Notes: generated by a model not told the origin, from the letters alone. Positions 8,299-16,884 are shown, counted from the stretch's first letter. The stretch is 64,000 nucleotides of DNA from Ruminococcus sp. (GCF_016283395.1 NZ_JAEEMU010000040.1:76289-140288); one strand, 5' to 3'. Numbers and translations: made by a program.

Positions 8299-8378
8299 GT
8301 GATGTGTTTGTCACTTTCTGTGATAATTATATCACTCGTATATACGGTTGTCAATAGAAAAAGTGATAAATTTATCAC
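8299..8378 (-). promoter_or_regulatory. Promoter with three GTGATA-type operators for the XRE operon
   Basis: The minus strand has a perfect -35 TTGACA (8349-8354) and -10 TATAAT (8326-8331), spacer 17. Three 16-base inverted repeats of the form GTGATA-N4-TATCAC are phased around it: 8363-8378 (perfect, upstream of the -35), 8320-8335 (perfect, covering the -10) and 8299-8314 (GTGATG/TGTCAC, imperfect, downstream). Their starts are 43 and 21 bases apart, about four and two helix turns, so sites would face the same side. Autoregulation by the XRE protein at the operon's end is inferred. Confidence 0.8.
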
Positions 8379-8484
8379 TTTTGGAAGAATATACAATTAA
8401 GGGGCGGATTTTTAGTACGATGTGATGCATTTGTAACATGGAATAGTGATTAGTTATTAGAAAGGAACGCCGAATAGCATCCCT

Positions 8485-8695
8485 TGTAGGGGCGCGTTCC
8501 GCGCGCCCGTGCCTTATCAATTTGTGGGACGTCGAGGACGCCGTCCCCTACAATCATTACCGCGCACATAACAGTTATGTGTCAAACGTACTGCCAAAGG
8601 CAGCCCCTACAGTGGGTTCATGTTCAATATCTTGTCGAACACGGGCGGCGTTCAGCCGCCCTGCCAACCACTAAGCACTATCCACTAATCACTAA
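8485..8695. repeat. Palindrome cluster B with heptamer array
   Basis: Four GC-rich palindromes follow each other: 8485-8509 (inverse orientation, TGTAGGGG first, stem GGGCGCG type), 8526-8552 (GGGACG/CGTCCC around TCGAGGACGC, then CCTACA), 8591-8611 (CTGCC/GGCAG, then CCCCTACA) and 8643-8665 (GGGCGGC/GCCGCCC, then TGCC). A degenerate tandem heptamer array of CACTAAT type runs 8668-8695. No gene lies between about 8380 and 8723. Confidence 0.8.
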
Positions 8696-8722
8696 AAAAA
8701 GCGGACATAAAGTCCGCTTTTT
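8694..8722 (-). terminator. Terminator of the aldose-epimerase-like gene
   Basis: Stem GCGGACA/AGTCCGC with flanking A-run and T-run, immediately after the stop codon at 8724. Confidence 0.85.
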
Positions 8723-8723
8723 A

Positions 8724-9737
8724 TCATAACTTTGTGAAAAATCTTTCGTGTGTCTCGAATGTATCGCCGGGCTTTACCTCGCGGTAGCCTGTTACATCAG
8801 CAGGCAGGCTCAGGTTCGGAGCATCTATCATTGCTGTCATCGGCTCTGGACAGAAATAATGATTGAAGCCGCGGTCGTTCCAGATTATCCAGAAGCCGTA
8901 CTCCTCGGATACCTCGTAGCAGAGCTTCTTGCCGCTTGCGATATCCTCTGCGATAACGCCGTGGAACTTATCGCCGTCAATGTCGATATACTCGCCGAAA
9001 TACATCTCGTTGTCGACTACCTGCAATACGGGCTTCTTTACACCGTTCTTGTACTCAAGATCGTGCATTGTGGGAGCTTTCATCTGCTCTGTCGGCAGAC
9101 AGCGTTCATTGAGCTCGCATCTCTTGCCTATCGGCACTGTAAGGCGGATATCCTCTTCCTTTCCGCCGTCAACGAACGGCGAGCTGATAGCTGTATGTGA
9201 AGCCAGAGACATAGGAAGTACCTTTTCTCCGTCTGTATTTATAAAGCGGATATTCTGCTCAAGTCCCTGTGCAGACAGTGTGAATGTGTACTCGGCTGTA
9301 AATCTTACAGGAAGATACTGGAAAAACTCGTCCTTTTCATCGTATACATAACGAGTCTTTACCCATGCACAGTTGTCGTCAGCCTTGTATTCAACGACCT
9401 CATGCTTCCTTCTGTGGATAAAACCGTGAATATGATTGTTATAAGGAGCTTTTTCGTTTACGGGAAGATGATATACTGCGTCAGATGTTTTGAGTATACC
9501 GTCTGCGAAACGGTTAGGCAGGTAAAGTGTAGGGAGTCCCCATACCTCTGCGGACTGCTTTATAGTATCGGCTGTATTGTCATCGCTGAAACGGAAAAAT
9601 TCCAGTCCGTTTGCATTGTCGCGGAGACGTATAACGTTTGAGCCTATCTCATTAGCCACCCATGCTTCATAACCGCCTGCACTGAGTTTTACGCAGGTAG
9701 TTCCCTTCCATTCAAATAATTCTGCTGTGTTTGCCAT
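8724..9737 (-). CDS. Aldose 1-epimerase (galactose mutarotase) family protein
   Basis: A 337-residue cytoplasmic protein of the GalM-like beta-sandwich superfamily, which converts alpha and beta anomers of hexoses. Supporting features are the length, the absence of a signal, the conserved HIHGFIHRRKHEV segment near residue 100 that fits the first active-site histidine region, ASHTAISSPF near 180 with a second histidine, and a C-terminal part with MTAMIDAPN. Mutarotation would help use sugars released by the nearby cellobiose phosphorylase. A hexose-6-phosphate epimerase-like role cannot be excluded. AAGGAA lies before the ATG. It is 62 bases downstream of a small membrane protein gene on the same strand. 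Confidence 0.8.
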   Translation of the reverse strand: MANTAELFEWKGTTCVKLSAGGYEAWVANEIGSNVIRLRDNANGLEFFRFSDDNTADTIKQSAEVWGLPTLYLPNRFADGILKTSDAVYHLPVNEKAPYNNHIHGFIHRRKHEVVEYKADDNCAWVKTRYVYDEKDEFFQYLPVRFTAEYTFTLSAQGLEQNIRFINTDGEKVLPMSLASHTAISSPFVDGGKEEDIRLTVPIGKRCELNERCLPTEQMKAPTMHDLEYKNGVKKPVLQVVDNEMYFGEYIDIDGDKFHGVIAEDIASGKKLCYEVSEEYGFWIIWNDRGFNHYFCPEPMTAMIDAPNLSLPADVTGYREVKPGDTFETHERFFTKL

Positions 9738-9799
9738 TTTTAATCACATTCCTTTTTTATGTTTTATCGAAAGCCGTCGATATAAACGGCATATCCTCA

Positions 9800-10240
9800 T
9801 CATTTATCGTTTTTGTTCCTTCGTGCCCAGTGAACTATCGCAGCTGCTACGCGGAAGATAACTGCCCAGATAAATCCGCCCACCAGTACCATACATACCA
9901 GCGCAAATCCTATCCCGCGCAAAAATCCCCCCGGAAACAGCTTGTCGGCAAGATCTATATCCTCAATTATCATCTGTATTATCAGTGCGGTCAAAGTAGC
10001 TGCTGCATATCCGCACAGGAACATTACCGAAGAACGCTTCAGGGCTGTGCCTTTTGGAGTATTCTTTTCCTTGCCAAGCATTATTATGGGAAGTATAAAA
10101 AGTGCTATGCCTTCAAGCACGACCAGCCCAATGACCCCGTATTCCTCAAGGAGTATATCAATAAGGTCAAATATCAGAAATATTGACAGTGGTATGAAAT
10201 AGCCCATAAGGAAAAATCTTAAAAGATGCCTTTTCTTCAT
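9800..10240 (-). CDS. Small integral membrane protein downstream of citrate synthase
   Basis: 146 residues, basic at both ends (MKKRHLLRFF and HWARRNKNDK), with four hydrophobic segments (for example PLSIFLIFDLIDILL and GLVVLEGIALFILPIIML). No family was recognised. It starts eight bases after the citrate synthase stop codon and is probably transcribed with it. Confidence 0.65.
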   Translation of the reverse strand: MKKRHLLRFFLMGYFIPLSIFLIFDLIDILLEEYGVIGLVVLEGIALFILPIIMLGKEKNTPKGTALKRSSVMFLCGYAAATLTALIIQMIIEDIDLADKLFPGGFLRGIGFALVCMVLVGGFIWAVIFRVAAAIVHWARRNKNDK

Positions 10241-10248
10241 ATACTTAG

Positions 10249-11616
10249 TCAGTCTATGCGGTTCTCCATGTCGGTATACTCGCGCATAGGTGATATAGCT
10301 TTATATGCGGGACGTATTATCTTGTTGGAGTTGATGAGCTCTTCTATTCTGTGTGCAGACCAGCCCGATATTCTTGCCGTTGCAAAAAGAGGTGTGAACA
10401 ACTCGTCGGGTATGCCTAACATTCTGTATACAAAGCCGCTGTAGAAGTCCACATTTGCACAGACTCCCTTATATATGCGGCGTTCCTCTGCTATTACCTC
10501 GGGCGCAAGACGCTCTACCAGTGAATACAGTGCAAACTCTTCGTGTCTGCCCTTTTCCGAGCTGAGCTTTTCTACAAAGCCCTTGAACACCTTTGCTCTC
10601 GGGTCTGACTGTGAGTAGACAGCGTGTCCCATACCGTAGATAAGTCCTGCATGGTCAAAGGCTTCCTTATGGAGAAGCTTGCGGAGATAGACCTTTATCT
10701 CCTCCTCGTCTGTCCAGTCCTTGACATTCTGCTTCATATCATCCAACATCATAGCTACCTTAATATTCGCGCCGCCGTGCTTAGGTCCTTTCAGCGAACC
10801 AAGTGCAGCAGCTATTGCGGAATAGGTATCAGTACCCGATGATGATACAACATGAACGGTAAATGTGGAGTTGTTTCCGCCGCCATGCTCTGCGTGGAGC
10901 ACAAGCGCAAGGTCGAGTATACGGGCTTCAAGTTCGGTATACTTTCTGTCTTCACGGAGCATATACAACAGATTCTCAGCTATGGAAAGCTCGGGCTGAG
11001 GGCTGTGTATGAACAGGCTTCCGCCAAGCCTTGCGTATTTATATGCGTGATAAGCGTAAACTGATATGACAGGGAAAAGAGTTATAAGCTCTATGCTCTG
11101 TCTCAGTACGTTTGGTATAGATATATCGTTAGCCCTGTTATCGTAGGAATACAGTGCGAGAACGCTCTTTGCAAGAGTATTCATCATGTTGTCCGTAGGA
11201 GCTTTCATTATGACATCTCTCATAAAATTAGACGGCAGCTCACGGAATTCCGCAAGTATCTTCTTAAACTCTGCAAGCTCTGTCTCTGAGGGCATTTTTC
11301 CGAAAAGGAGAAGATACACGGTCTCTTCAAAGCCAAAACGCTTTTCTTTTATAAATCCTTCTACTATATCTTCTACATCTATTCCTCTGTAGTATAATTT
11401 TCCGTCGCCGTGATTTGGCATACCGTCGCCCATATCAAGGACTTTTATCGTACTTATATTTGTAAGTCCTGCTACTACACCATTGCCGTTTATGTCACGG
11501 AGACCGCGTTTTACATCATACTGAGTGTATAACTCGGGGTCTATCCTGTAGCCGTCAAGTGACATATCTGCAAGGCGGACTATTTCCGGAGTAAGTTCTG
11601 AAAATTTGTATCTCAT
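10249..11616 (-). CDS. gltA: Citrate synthase
   Basis: Condenses acetyl-CoA with oxaloacetate to citrate. At 455 residues it belongs to the longer citrate synthases of Clostridia. The catalytic triad regions are visible: LHAEHGGGNNSTF near residues 239-251 (first histidine), YGMGHAVYSQSDPRAK near 304-319 (second histidine) and CANVDFYSG near 388-396 (aspartate). AAAGGG precedes the ATG and a strong promoter lies upstream. With the nearby ferredoxin-dependent 2-oxoacid enzyme it may serve glutamate synthesis in an incomplete TCA branch; that link is inferred. A 2-methylcitrate synthase is less likely because no methylcitrate genes are present. Confidence 0.93.
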   Translation of the reverse strand: MRYKFSELTPEIVRLADMSLDGYRIDPELYTQYDVKRGLRDINGNGVVAGLTNISTIKVLDMGDGMPNHGDGKLYYRGIDVEDIVEGFIKEKRFGFEETVYLLLFGKMPSETELAEFKKILAEFRELPSNFMRDVIMKAPTDNMMNTLAKSVLALYSYDNRANDISIPNVLRQSIELITLFPVISVYAYHAYKYARLGGSLFIHSPQPELSIAENLLYMLREDRKYTELEARILDLALVLHAEHGGGNNSTFTVHVVSSSGTDTYSAIAAALGSLKGPKHGGANIKVAMMLDDMKQNVKDWTDEEEIKVYLRKLLHKEAFDHAGLIYGMGHAVYSQSDPRAKVFKGFVEKLSSEKGRHEEFALYSLVERLAPEVIAEERRIYKGVCANVDFYSGFVYRMLGIPDELFTPLFATARISGWSAHRIEELINSNKIIRPAYKAISPMREYTDMENRID

Positions 11617-11669
11617 GTATCGTCATCCCTTTCTTTTTGCGATTATTAGTAACAAATATAGATATTATA

Positions 11670-11698
11670 ATTATATTGGATTTTAAGAATTTTGTCAA
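11670..11698 (-). promoter_or_regulatory. Promoter of gltA
   Basis: Perfect -35 TTGACA (11693-11698) and -10 TATAAT (11670-11675) on the minus strand, 17-base spacer, about 55 bases before the start codon. Confidence 0.85.
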
Positions 11699-11769
11699 GG
11701 CTCTACAAAATGTTATTTGTGTTTACAAACTAAAATATTTATTTTGTCATCATTTTTCACCCTTTTCTC

Positions 11770-11798
11770 TTGAAAAACGACACATATTATGGTAAAAT
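11770..11798 (+). promoter_or_regulatory. Promoter of the zinc-ribbon/TPM gene pair
   Basis: TTGAAA at 11770-11775 and TAAAAT at 11793-11798 with a 17-base spacer, ahead of the ribosome site at 11828-11834. Confidence 0.65.
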
Positions 11799-11842
11799 AT
11801 ATTTATCGGTCACTGACCGTTTCGGATAAAGGAGATGATCAT

Positions 11843-12898
11843 TTGGAAGCTGTAGAATACAAATGTCCCAATTGTAACGCGGACCTGAAATTTAACCCTC
11901 AGACTCAGAAGCTCGACTGTGAATACTGTCTCAGTTCTTTCACTGTCGATGAGATAAAACAGATCTGTGCAAATACAGAAAACAGTATCCCTCCAGAGGC
12001 TGTTCAGCTGAAAGAGGATTTTGAAAATAACACTCATCTTTACCGCTGCAAGAGCTGCGGTGCGGAGATAATGGCTGACAGCGAGCAGACTGCTCTCTTC
12101 TGCTATTACTGCCATAATCCTGTTATCCTTTCGGGTAAAATGGGCGGCGAATTCAAGCCCGATAAGGTCATCGGCTTCAAGCTCACAAAGGAAAATGCCA
12201 TAGCAAGCTTCAAAAAATGGGTAGGCAAACGCTGGTTCGTACCCTCAGACTTCAAATCAGTGCAGCAGATAGAAAAGCTCACAGGTCTTTATGTACCGTT
12301 CTGGCTGGCTGACTGCCATGTAAATGCGGACTATCGCGCTATCGGCAAGCAGGTGCGCAGCTGGACCTCGGGAAGCTACAGATATACGGAGACTAAGGAA
12401 TACCGCATAGTTCGTCAGGGAAAACTGGTCACAAAGGGCATACCTGCCGACGGTGAGACTAAGATAGAGGATCTCCTCATGGAGGCTATCGAGCCTTTTG
12501 ATTACCGCGAGCTCAAGGACTTTTCAATGTCCTACCTCAGCGGTTTCTATGCAGATAAATACGATGTGGATAAGGCTGCGGTGTTCCCGCGTATACGTGT
12601 GCGCTCAACGCAGGCCTGCACTTCACTCATAAACAGCACCATAAGCGGCTATGCTTCCGTTATCCCGTCTGTTCAGCAGTACAACATAACAAATACAGAC
12701 TGGCATTATACCATGCTGCCCGTATGGTTCTTATCCTACAAATACAATGGCAAGATCTACGAATTTGCAATAAACGGTCAGACTGGAAAACTTGCAGGTA
12801 CTCCGCCTCTTTCAAAAGGAAAACTTGCCCTCTTCTGCGCAGGTCTCGGACTTGCGGTGGCAGGTATACTTACTGCTATAGGAGGTGCTATCCTATGA
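11843..12898 (+). CDS. TFIIB-type zinc-ribbon membrane-associated protein
   Basis: 351 residues from a TTG start. AAAGGAG lies eight bases before this TTG, whereas the ATG at 11789 overlaps the promoter and has no ribosome site. Two zinc ribbons are visible: YKCPNCNADL with CEYCLSSF, then YRCKSCGAEI with FCYYCHNPV. A middle domain with the segment LTGLYVPFWLADCHVNADY follows, and the C-terminus has one hydrophobic helix (LALFCAGLGLAVAGILTAIG). Such proteins are frequent in Firmicutes and are sometimes misnamed as helicases. The stop overlaps the start of the TPM gene (ATGA), and the two probably act together at the membrane. Molecular role unknown. Confidence 0.8.
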   Translation: MEAVEYKCPNCNADLKFNPQTQKLDCEYCLSSFTVDEIKQICANTENSIPPEAVQLKEDFENNTHLYRCKSCGAEIMADSEQTALFCYYCHNPVILSGKMGGEFKPDKVIGFKLTKENAIASFKKWVGKRWFVPSDFKSVQQIEKLTGLYVPFWLADCHVNADYRAIGKQVRSWTSGSYRYTETKEYRIVRQGKLVTKGIPADGETKIEDLLMEAIEPFDYRELKDFSMSYLSGFYADKYDVDKAAVFPRIRVRSTQACTSLINSTISGYASVIPSVQQYNITNTDWHYTMLPVWFLSYKYNGKIYEFAINGQTGKLAGTPPLSKGKLALFCAGLGLAVAGILTAIGGAIL

Positions 12899-13842
12899 TG
12901 AAAAGACTTTTTTCTCTTATAGCTGCCTGCGTGATCTGTATGTGTCTGCTGCCTTTTACGATGCTCGATGCTCACGCTTCAAACAACGATTATCAGGGCT
13001 GGGACGGCAACTGGAGAGCTTCAAAGCTCGTAGACAATGAATACGGCGGTTCGGGACTGTTTTCAAATGAGAACAAAAAAGCTCTCGAAGAAAAGATACA
13101 AACATACGCCAAAGACCTTGAAATGAATATCCTCATATACATAGGCGGCAATGCTTTTTACAGCGATGACGCGGTTCAGAGCTTCTGCAATGACACCTAT
13201 GACATGACCTTCGGAAATGATACCGACGGCATACTCTATTATATCGACCTCTCAGGCAATTCCCCTGCAAGAGACTGTATCTCTACTGCTGGAAAGGCTC
13301 TCCTGCTTTACGAGAAAAACAAGAACGAGATCTTCGATCACCTCGACAATTACCTGCCTTCTTCAGGTCAGGCGATACACGAACAGGATATATACGATGC
13401 TGTAAATTCTTTCCTGTCTCAGCTGAGCTACTACTCGGAATACAGACCTTCTTCCTTTTCTTATTATCACGACAAGAATACAGGCAGATATATCTACTAC
13501 AAAGACGGCGAGCTCATGATAACTGACAAAAAGCCATTCCTGCTCTGGATGTACATATTGCTTGTATGTCTGGCTATAGGCGGTCTTGTTGGTATAATCA
13601 CCTACTTTGTTGCAAAGAGCAATTACAAATTCAAGTCCAAGACAAATCCGAGCGTATATCTGGCTAACAACGATGTCAATTTCACGGAAAGGTCGGATAC
13701 GCTTATCCGCTCATACGTGACAAAACATAAGATCGAGACCAGCAGCGGCGGCGGCGGTTCACGCGGCGGCGGCGGTTCACGCGGCGGCGGTGGCGGCGGA
13801 TTCCACGGCGGAAGCCACGGCGGCGGTGTTCATCACAGATAA
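12895..13842 (+). CDS. TPM-domain (DUF477) membrane protein
   Basis: 315 residues from the ATG at 12895, chosen because GGAGG precedes it and it overlaps the previous stop. A signal peptide ending DAHAS (about residue 30) is followed by a TPM domain (about 45-200; SNENKKALEEKIQTYAKDLE, ILIYIGGNAF, DGILYYIDLS), a membrane segment (PFLLWMYILLVCLAIGGLVG, about 222-242), a cytoplasmic part and a Gly/Ser/His-rich tail with repeated GGGGSRGGGG and HGGSHGGG. Gly-rich tails are usual in this family, whose role is poorly known (photosystem II repair in plants, membrane-protein turnover suggested in bacteria). Confidence 0.82.
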   Translation: MMKRLFSLIAACVICMCLLPFTMLDAHASNNDYQGWDGNWRASKLVDNEYGGSGLFSNENKKALEEKIQTYAKDLEMNILIYIGGNAFYSDDAVQSFCNDTYDMTFGNDTDGILYYIDLSGNSPARDCISTAGKALLLYEKNKNEIFDHLDNYLPSSGQAIHEQDIYDAVNSFLSQLSYYSEYRPSSFSYYHDKNTGRYIYYKDGELMITDKKPFLLWMYILLVCLAIGGLVGIITYFVAKSNYKFKSKTNPSVYLANNDVNFTERSDTLIRSYVTKHKIETSSGGGGSRGGGGSRGGGGGGFHGGSHGGGVHHR

Positions 13843-13865
13843 AGTGCTGCATGAATATGCACAAA

Positions 13866-13898
13866 AACCCGAAAGTACAATTGCTTTCGGGTTCTTTT
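13866..13898 (+). terminator. Terminator of the TPM gene
   Basis: Stem AACCCGAAAG/CTTTCGGGTT followed by CTTTT, 23 bases after the stop codon. Confidence 0.85.
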
Positions 13899-14110
13899 AC
13901 TAAGCAATGCGTAACGCCGAGGGTGACTCGCTGCATTTCCATGTTTCGCTGTGAGCAAGGTGCGGACTGCCAAAGGCAGCCCCTACAATATATTCATATT
14001 ATTTGCATCATAGGCTCGGACGACCAATGGTCGTCCCTGCATTTTTACGGCTATTCTCTCGGGCGAGCAGGACTCGCCCCTACAGGCTAACGGCTAATGG
14101 CTAATGGCTA
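13899..14110. repeat. Palindrome cluster C with heptamer array
   Basis: Gene-free stretch with palindromes at 13977-13987 (plus its left arm; CTGCC/GGCAG then CCCCTACA), 14018-14041 (GGACGACC/GGTCGTCC then CTGCA) and 14061-14084 (GGGCGAG/CTCGCCC then CTACA). A heptamer array GGCTAAC-GGCTAAT-GGCTAAT-GGCTA follows at 14085-14110. The part at about 13908-13975 vaguely resembles a decayed R element. Confidence 0.75.
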
Positions 14111-14142
14111 AAAAAGGCTATCGGTTAAACCGATAGCCTTTT
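14109..14142 (-). terminator. Terminator of the 2-oxoacid oxidoreductase operon
   Basis: Stem AAGGCTATCGGTT/AACCGATAGCCTT with an A-run that becomes a T-run on the minus strand, just past the gamma-subunit stop. Confidence 0.88.
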
Positions 14143-14145
14143 GAA

Positions 14146-14679
14146 TTATGCGTTCATACCAAGTTCGATAGCCTTGAAGTTGTTAGGGATAAGTGCTGCC
14201 TTTTTAGGCGGAACTACCTTTTCAATAGCCTTCTGCATTGTCTCAAGTGAGCAGATATTTGTCTCCTTGAGGAGCTTGCCGAGAAGGATAATGTTTGAAC
14301 CGCCCTTGAGCTCGTTATCATCAGCCATCTGCTGTGACGGGATACCGTGAAGCTCGATGTCTGTTCTGTCTGTATCAGGCTCGATCATTGTGCTGTCGAA
14401 GAATACCTTACCGCCTGGGCGTACACAGCTTACAAACTTGTCGAATGAAGGCTGGTTCATAGCGATGAGGAGATGTGGTGTGAGTACGAGTGGTGAACCG
14501 ATAGGATCATCGGAGATAGTAACTGAACAGTTACAAGTACCGCCTCTCATCTCAGGACCGTATGAAGGGAGCCATGAAAGCTCCTTATTGTCCATAAGTC
14601 CGCAGTATGCAAGTATCTTTCCTGCGAAAAGGATACCCTGTCCGCCGAAGCCTGCAAGAAGGATCTCTGTAGTAGCCAT
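14146..14679 (-). CDS. 2-oxoacid:ferredoxin oxidoreductase, gamma subunit
   Basis: 177 residues. The N-terminus EILLAGFGGQGILFAGKILA is the diagnostic opening of the gamma subunit, followed by PSYGPEMRGGTCNC. With the alpha, beta and ferredoxin subunits it forms an enzyme that oxidatively decarboxylates a 2-oxoacid to the acyl-CoA and reduces ferredoxin, or runs in reverse. The gene starts on the last base of the beta-subunit gene (one-base overlap), so it is translationally coupled. 2-Oxoglutarate and 2-oxoisovalerate are both possible substrates. Confidence 0.9.
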   Translation of the reverse strand: MATTEILLAGFGGQGILFAGKILAYCGLMDNKELSWLPSYGPEMRGGTCNCSVTISDDPIGSPLVLTPHLLIAMNQPSFDKFVSCVRPGGKVFFDSTMIEPDTDRTDIELHGIPSQQMADDNELKGGSNIILLGKLLKETNICSLETMQKAIEKVVPPKKAALIPNNFKAIELGMNA

Positions 14680-15452
14680 TACTCGTTACCTCCTTCTGTC
14701 TTTGGGAATACTCCCTCTTCAACGTCCTTGTATACGCCGAGAGGATAGTATGGGATCATTTCGTCCTGAAGTCTCTTGATAGCGTCAAGAGGAGCAAGTC
14801 CCCAGTTTGTAGGACAAGTTGAAAGTACCTCTACGATAGAGAAGCCCTTTCCTGCCTTCTGGTTCTCGAATGCCTTGCGGATAGCCTTCTTTGCAGCCTT
14901 GATGTGTGGTACGCTGTCAACTGCAACACGCTCAGCATATGCTGTACCTGTAAGTGTTGAGAGCATCTCACATACCTTTACAGGATAGCCTGCAAGCTCA
15001 GGGCTTCTTCCGAAAGGTGTTGTCTGTGTTATCTGTCCAGGAAGTGTTGTAGGAGCCATCTGACCGCCTGTCATTCCGTAGATAGTGTTGTTGATGAAGA
15101 TAACGACGATGTTCTCGCCTCTTGTTGCAACGTGAACTGTCTCAGCAGTACCGATAGCAGCAAGGTCGCCGTCGCCCTGATATGTAAATACGAACTTATC
15201 AGGATTTGTACGCTTTACGCCTGTAGCTACAGCAGGAGCACGTCCGTGTGCAGCCTCGATCATATCACAGTTAAAATAATCATATGCCATTACAGAGCAG
15301 CCAACAGGACATACTCCGATAGTATCGCCCTCGATGCCCATTTCGTCGATGACTTCACAGAGTATTCTGTGAACTATACCATGTGTACAGCCAGGGCAGT
15401 AATGTGTAGGAATGTCGATAAGTGACTTTGGTCTTTCAAATACTACAGCCAT
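14679..15452 (-). CDS. 2-oxoacid:ferredoxin oxidoreductase, beta subunit (TPP-binding)
   Basis: 257 residues. The four-subunit enzyme's beta chain binds thiamine diphosphate. Visible features are HYCPGCTHGIVHRIL with the conserved CxGC near residue 20, GDGDLAAIGTAE and INNTIYGMTGGQ (the GDG-NN cofactor motif), and the TTPFGR segment. Its start overlaps the alpha-subunit stop by one base. The closest character is KorB/VorC. Substrate specificity cannot be read from sequence by eye. Confidence 0.92.
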   Translation of the reverse strand: MAVVFERPKSLIDIPTHYCPGCTHGIVHRILCEVIDEMGIEGDTIGVCPVGCSVMAYDYFNCDMIEAAHGRAPAVATGVKRTNPDKFVFTYQGDGDLAAIGTAETVHVATRGENIVVIFINNTIYGMTGGQMAPTTLPGQITQTTPFGRSPELAGYPVKVCEMLSTLTGTAYAERVAVDSVPHIKAAKKAIRKAFENQKAGKGFSIVEVLSTCPTNWGLAPLDAIKRLQDEMIPYYPLGVYKDVEEGVFPKTEGGNE

Positions 15453-16510
15453 CAGAGAGCACCTCCCATTCTCTTGATCTCGCCCAGCACCTCAGCAGGT
15501 GAAGGGATTACGCCGCCTGTTCTTCCGAAGAACTCTACAGGCTTTGAGCAGTTGATAGCAAGCTTGATATCCTCTATCATCTGTCCCATTGACATTTCTA
15601 CGCTGAGAAGCTTCTTAGCGTTCTTAGCAGCCTCGTTTATCTCCTTTACAGGGAATGGCCACAGTGTCTTAGGACGGAAGAGACCAGCCTTGATGCCCTG
15701 TGCTCTTGCATCGTTTACAGCAGACTTTGCAACTCTTGCTGTTGCACCGAATGCGCATACGAGTATATCACAGTCCTCTGTGAGGTAAAGCTCTGCTTCT
15801 GTCTCTGTCTCCTTGATTATCTCGTATCTCTTGTAACGGTCAAGGATAGAATTTTCAAGCTCGTCAGGCTTAAGATAGAGTGAGTTGATGATGTGATGCT
15901 CTCTCTTCATCTTATGTCCGTTTGCAGCCCAGCTGCTCTTGTCGTAAGCTTCGGGGTTGATCTCTGGGAATGTAACAGGCTCCATCATCTGTCCGAGAAG
16001 TCCGTCTGCAAGGATCATTGCAGGCATACGGTACTTGTCAGCACGGTCGAAAGCCTTTACAACGTAGTCTACCATTTCCTGTACTGATGCAGGAGCATAT
16101 ACGAGAAGCTGGAAGTCGCCGTGACCGAGAGCCTTTGTAGCCTGCCAGTAGTCAGCCTGTGATGGCTGGATACCGCCGAGACCAGGGCCGCCTCTCTCTA
16201 CGTTGATGATTACAGCAGGAAGATCTGAACCTGCGATATATGATACACCTTCACTCTTGAGCGAAATTCCGGGTGAAGATGATGATGTCATTGCACGAAC
16301 ACCTGTTGATGCTGCGCCGAGAACCATGTTGATAGCAGCGATCTCGGACTCTGCCTGTAAGAATACGCCGCCTGCCTTATGCATACGCTTTGCCATATAA
16401 GCGGCAAGCTCTGTCTGAGGAGTGATCGGGTAGCCGAAGAAGCATTTACAGCCTGCTCTGATAGCAGCCTCTGCCAGTGCCTCGTTACCCTTCATAAGAT
16501 TTCTTTCCAA
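15452..16510 (-). CDS. 2-oxoacid:ferredoxin oxidoreductase, alpha subunit
   Basis: 352 residues of the KorA/VorB type. Features: LMKGNEALAEAAIRAGCKCF and GYPITPQTEL at the start, then SSSSPGISLKSEGVSYIAG and the conserved GGPGLGGIQPSQADYWQ segment. A TTG start at 16510 is preferred: AAAGGAG lies about ten bases before it, while the first in-frame ATG (16495) would be 25 bases away. The gene follows the ferredoxin gene by 30 bases. Annotation elsewhere as 3-methyl-2-oxobutanoate or 2-oxoglutarate enzyme would both fit; a nearby citrate synthase mildly favours 2-oxoglutarate. Confidence 0.9.
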   Translation of the reverse strand: MERNLMKGNEALAEAAIRAGCKCFFGYPITPQTELAAYMAKRMHKAGGVFLQAESEIAAINMVLGAASTGVRAMTSSSSPGISLKSEGVSYIAGSDLPAVIINVERGGPGLGGIQPSQADYWQATKALGHGDFQLLVYAPASVQEMVDYVVKAFDRADKYRMPAMILADGLLGQMMEPVTFPEINPEAYDKSSWAANGHKMKREHHIINSLYLKPDELENSILDRYKRYEIIKETETEAELYLTEDCDILVCAFGATARVAKSAVNDARAQGIKAGLFRPKTLWPFPVKEINEAAKNAKKLLSVEMSMGQMIEDIKLAINCSKPVEFFGRTGGVIPSPAEVLGEIKRMGGAL

Positions 16511-16540
16511 AGCTAAACAGCTCCTTTCAACGAATATAGA

Positions 16541-16747
16541 TTATTTTTGAATAACGATAGCACAGTCAGGACACATTGTTGCGCACATTGCACAGCTTAT
16601 GCAAGCTGACTGGTCGGTACACTCTGCATAGAAATAGCCCTTCTTGTTACGGTGCTCCTTCTGAAGAACAACGATCTTCTTAGGACAGGCAGCTGTACAC
16701 AGTCCGCAGCCTTTGCAGCGTTCAGTTATTACTGTCATTTTTTCCAT
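16541..16747 (-). CDS. 4Fe-4S ferredoxin subunit of the 2-oxoacid oxidoreductase
   Basis: A 68-residue two-cluster ferredoxin. The motifs CKGCGLCTAACP and CISCAMCATMCP each bind one 4Fe-4S cluster. This delta-type subunit carries electrons from the catalytic subunits to free ferredoxin. The ATG at 16747 is chosen over an earlier one at 16783 because AAAGGAG lies about ten bases before it and the added residues are not ferredoxin-like. It sits between the ATPase gene and the alpha subunit in the same direction. Confidence 0.9.
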   Translation of the reverse strand: MEKMTVITERCKGCGLCTAACPKKIVVLQKEHRNKKGYFYAECTDQSACISCAMCATMCPDCAIVIQK

Positions 16748-16776
16748 ACACCTTTCGCTCCTTTCAATCAATTCAT

Positions 16777-16874
16777 AATTCACAATTCATAATTCATAAT
16801 TTATGCGTCTTGTGAACTGATCGGCATTTCCGAACATATTCCAACAATTATGCATTATGCATTATGAATTATGC
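16777..16874. repeat. Two AT-rich heptamer tandem arrays
   Basis: Degenerate heptamers of ATTCATA type run through about 16777-16803 and of ATTATGC/ATTATGA type through about 16849-16874. Reverse-complemented, the two arrays resemble each other and could pair. They lie inside the oxidoreductase operon between its first gene and the ferredoxin gene. Confidence 0.7.
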
Positions 16875-16884
16875 GTTTTAAAGA

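Noticed and set aside
8485..8665. Palindrome cluster as a CRISPR array
   Set aside because: The units differ in sequence, spacing and orientation and have no constant direct repeat.
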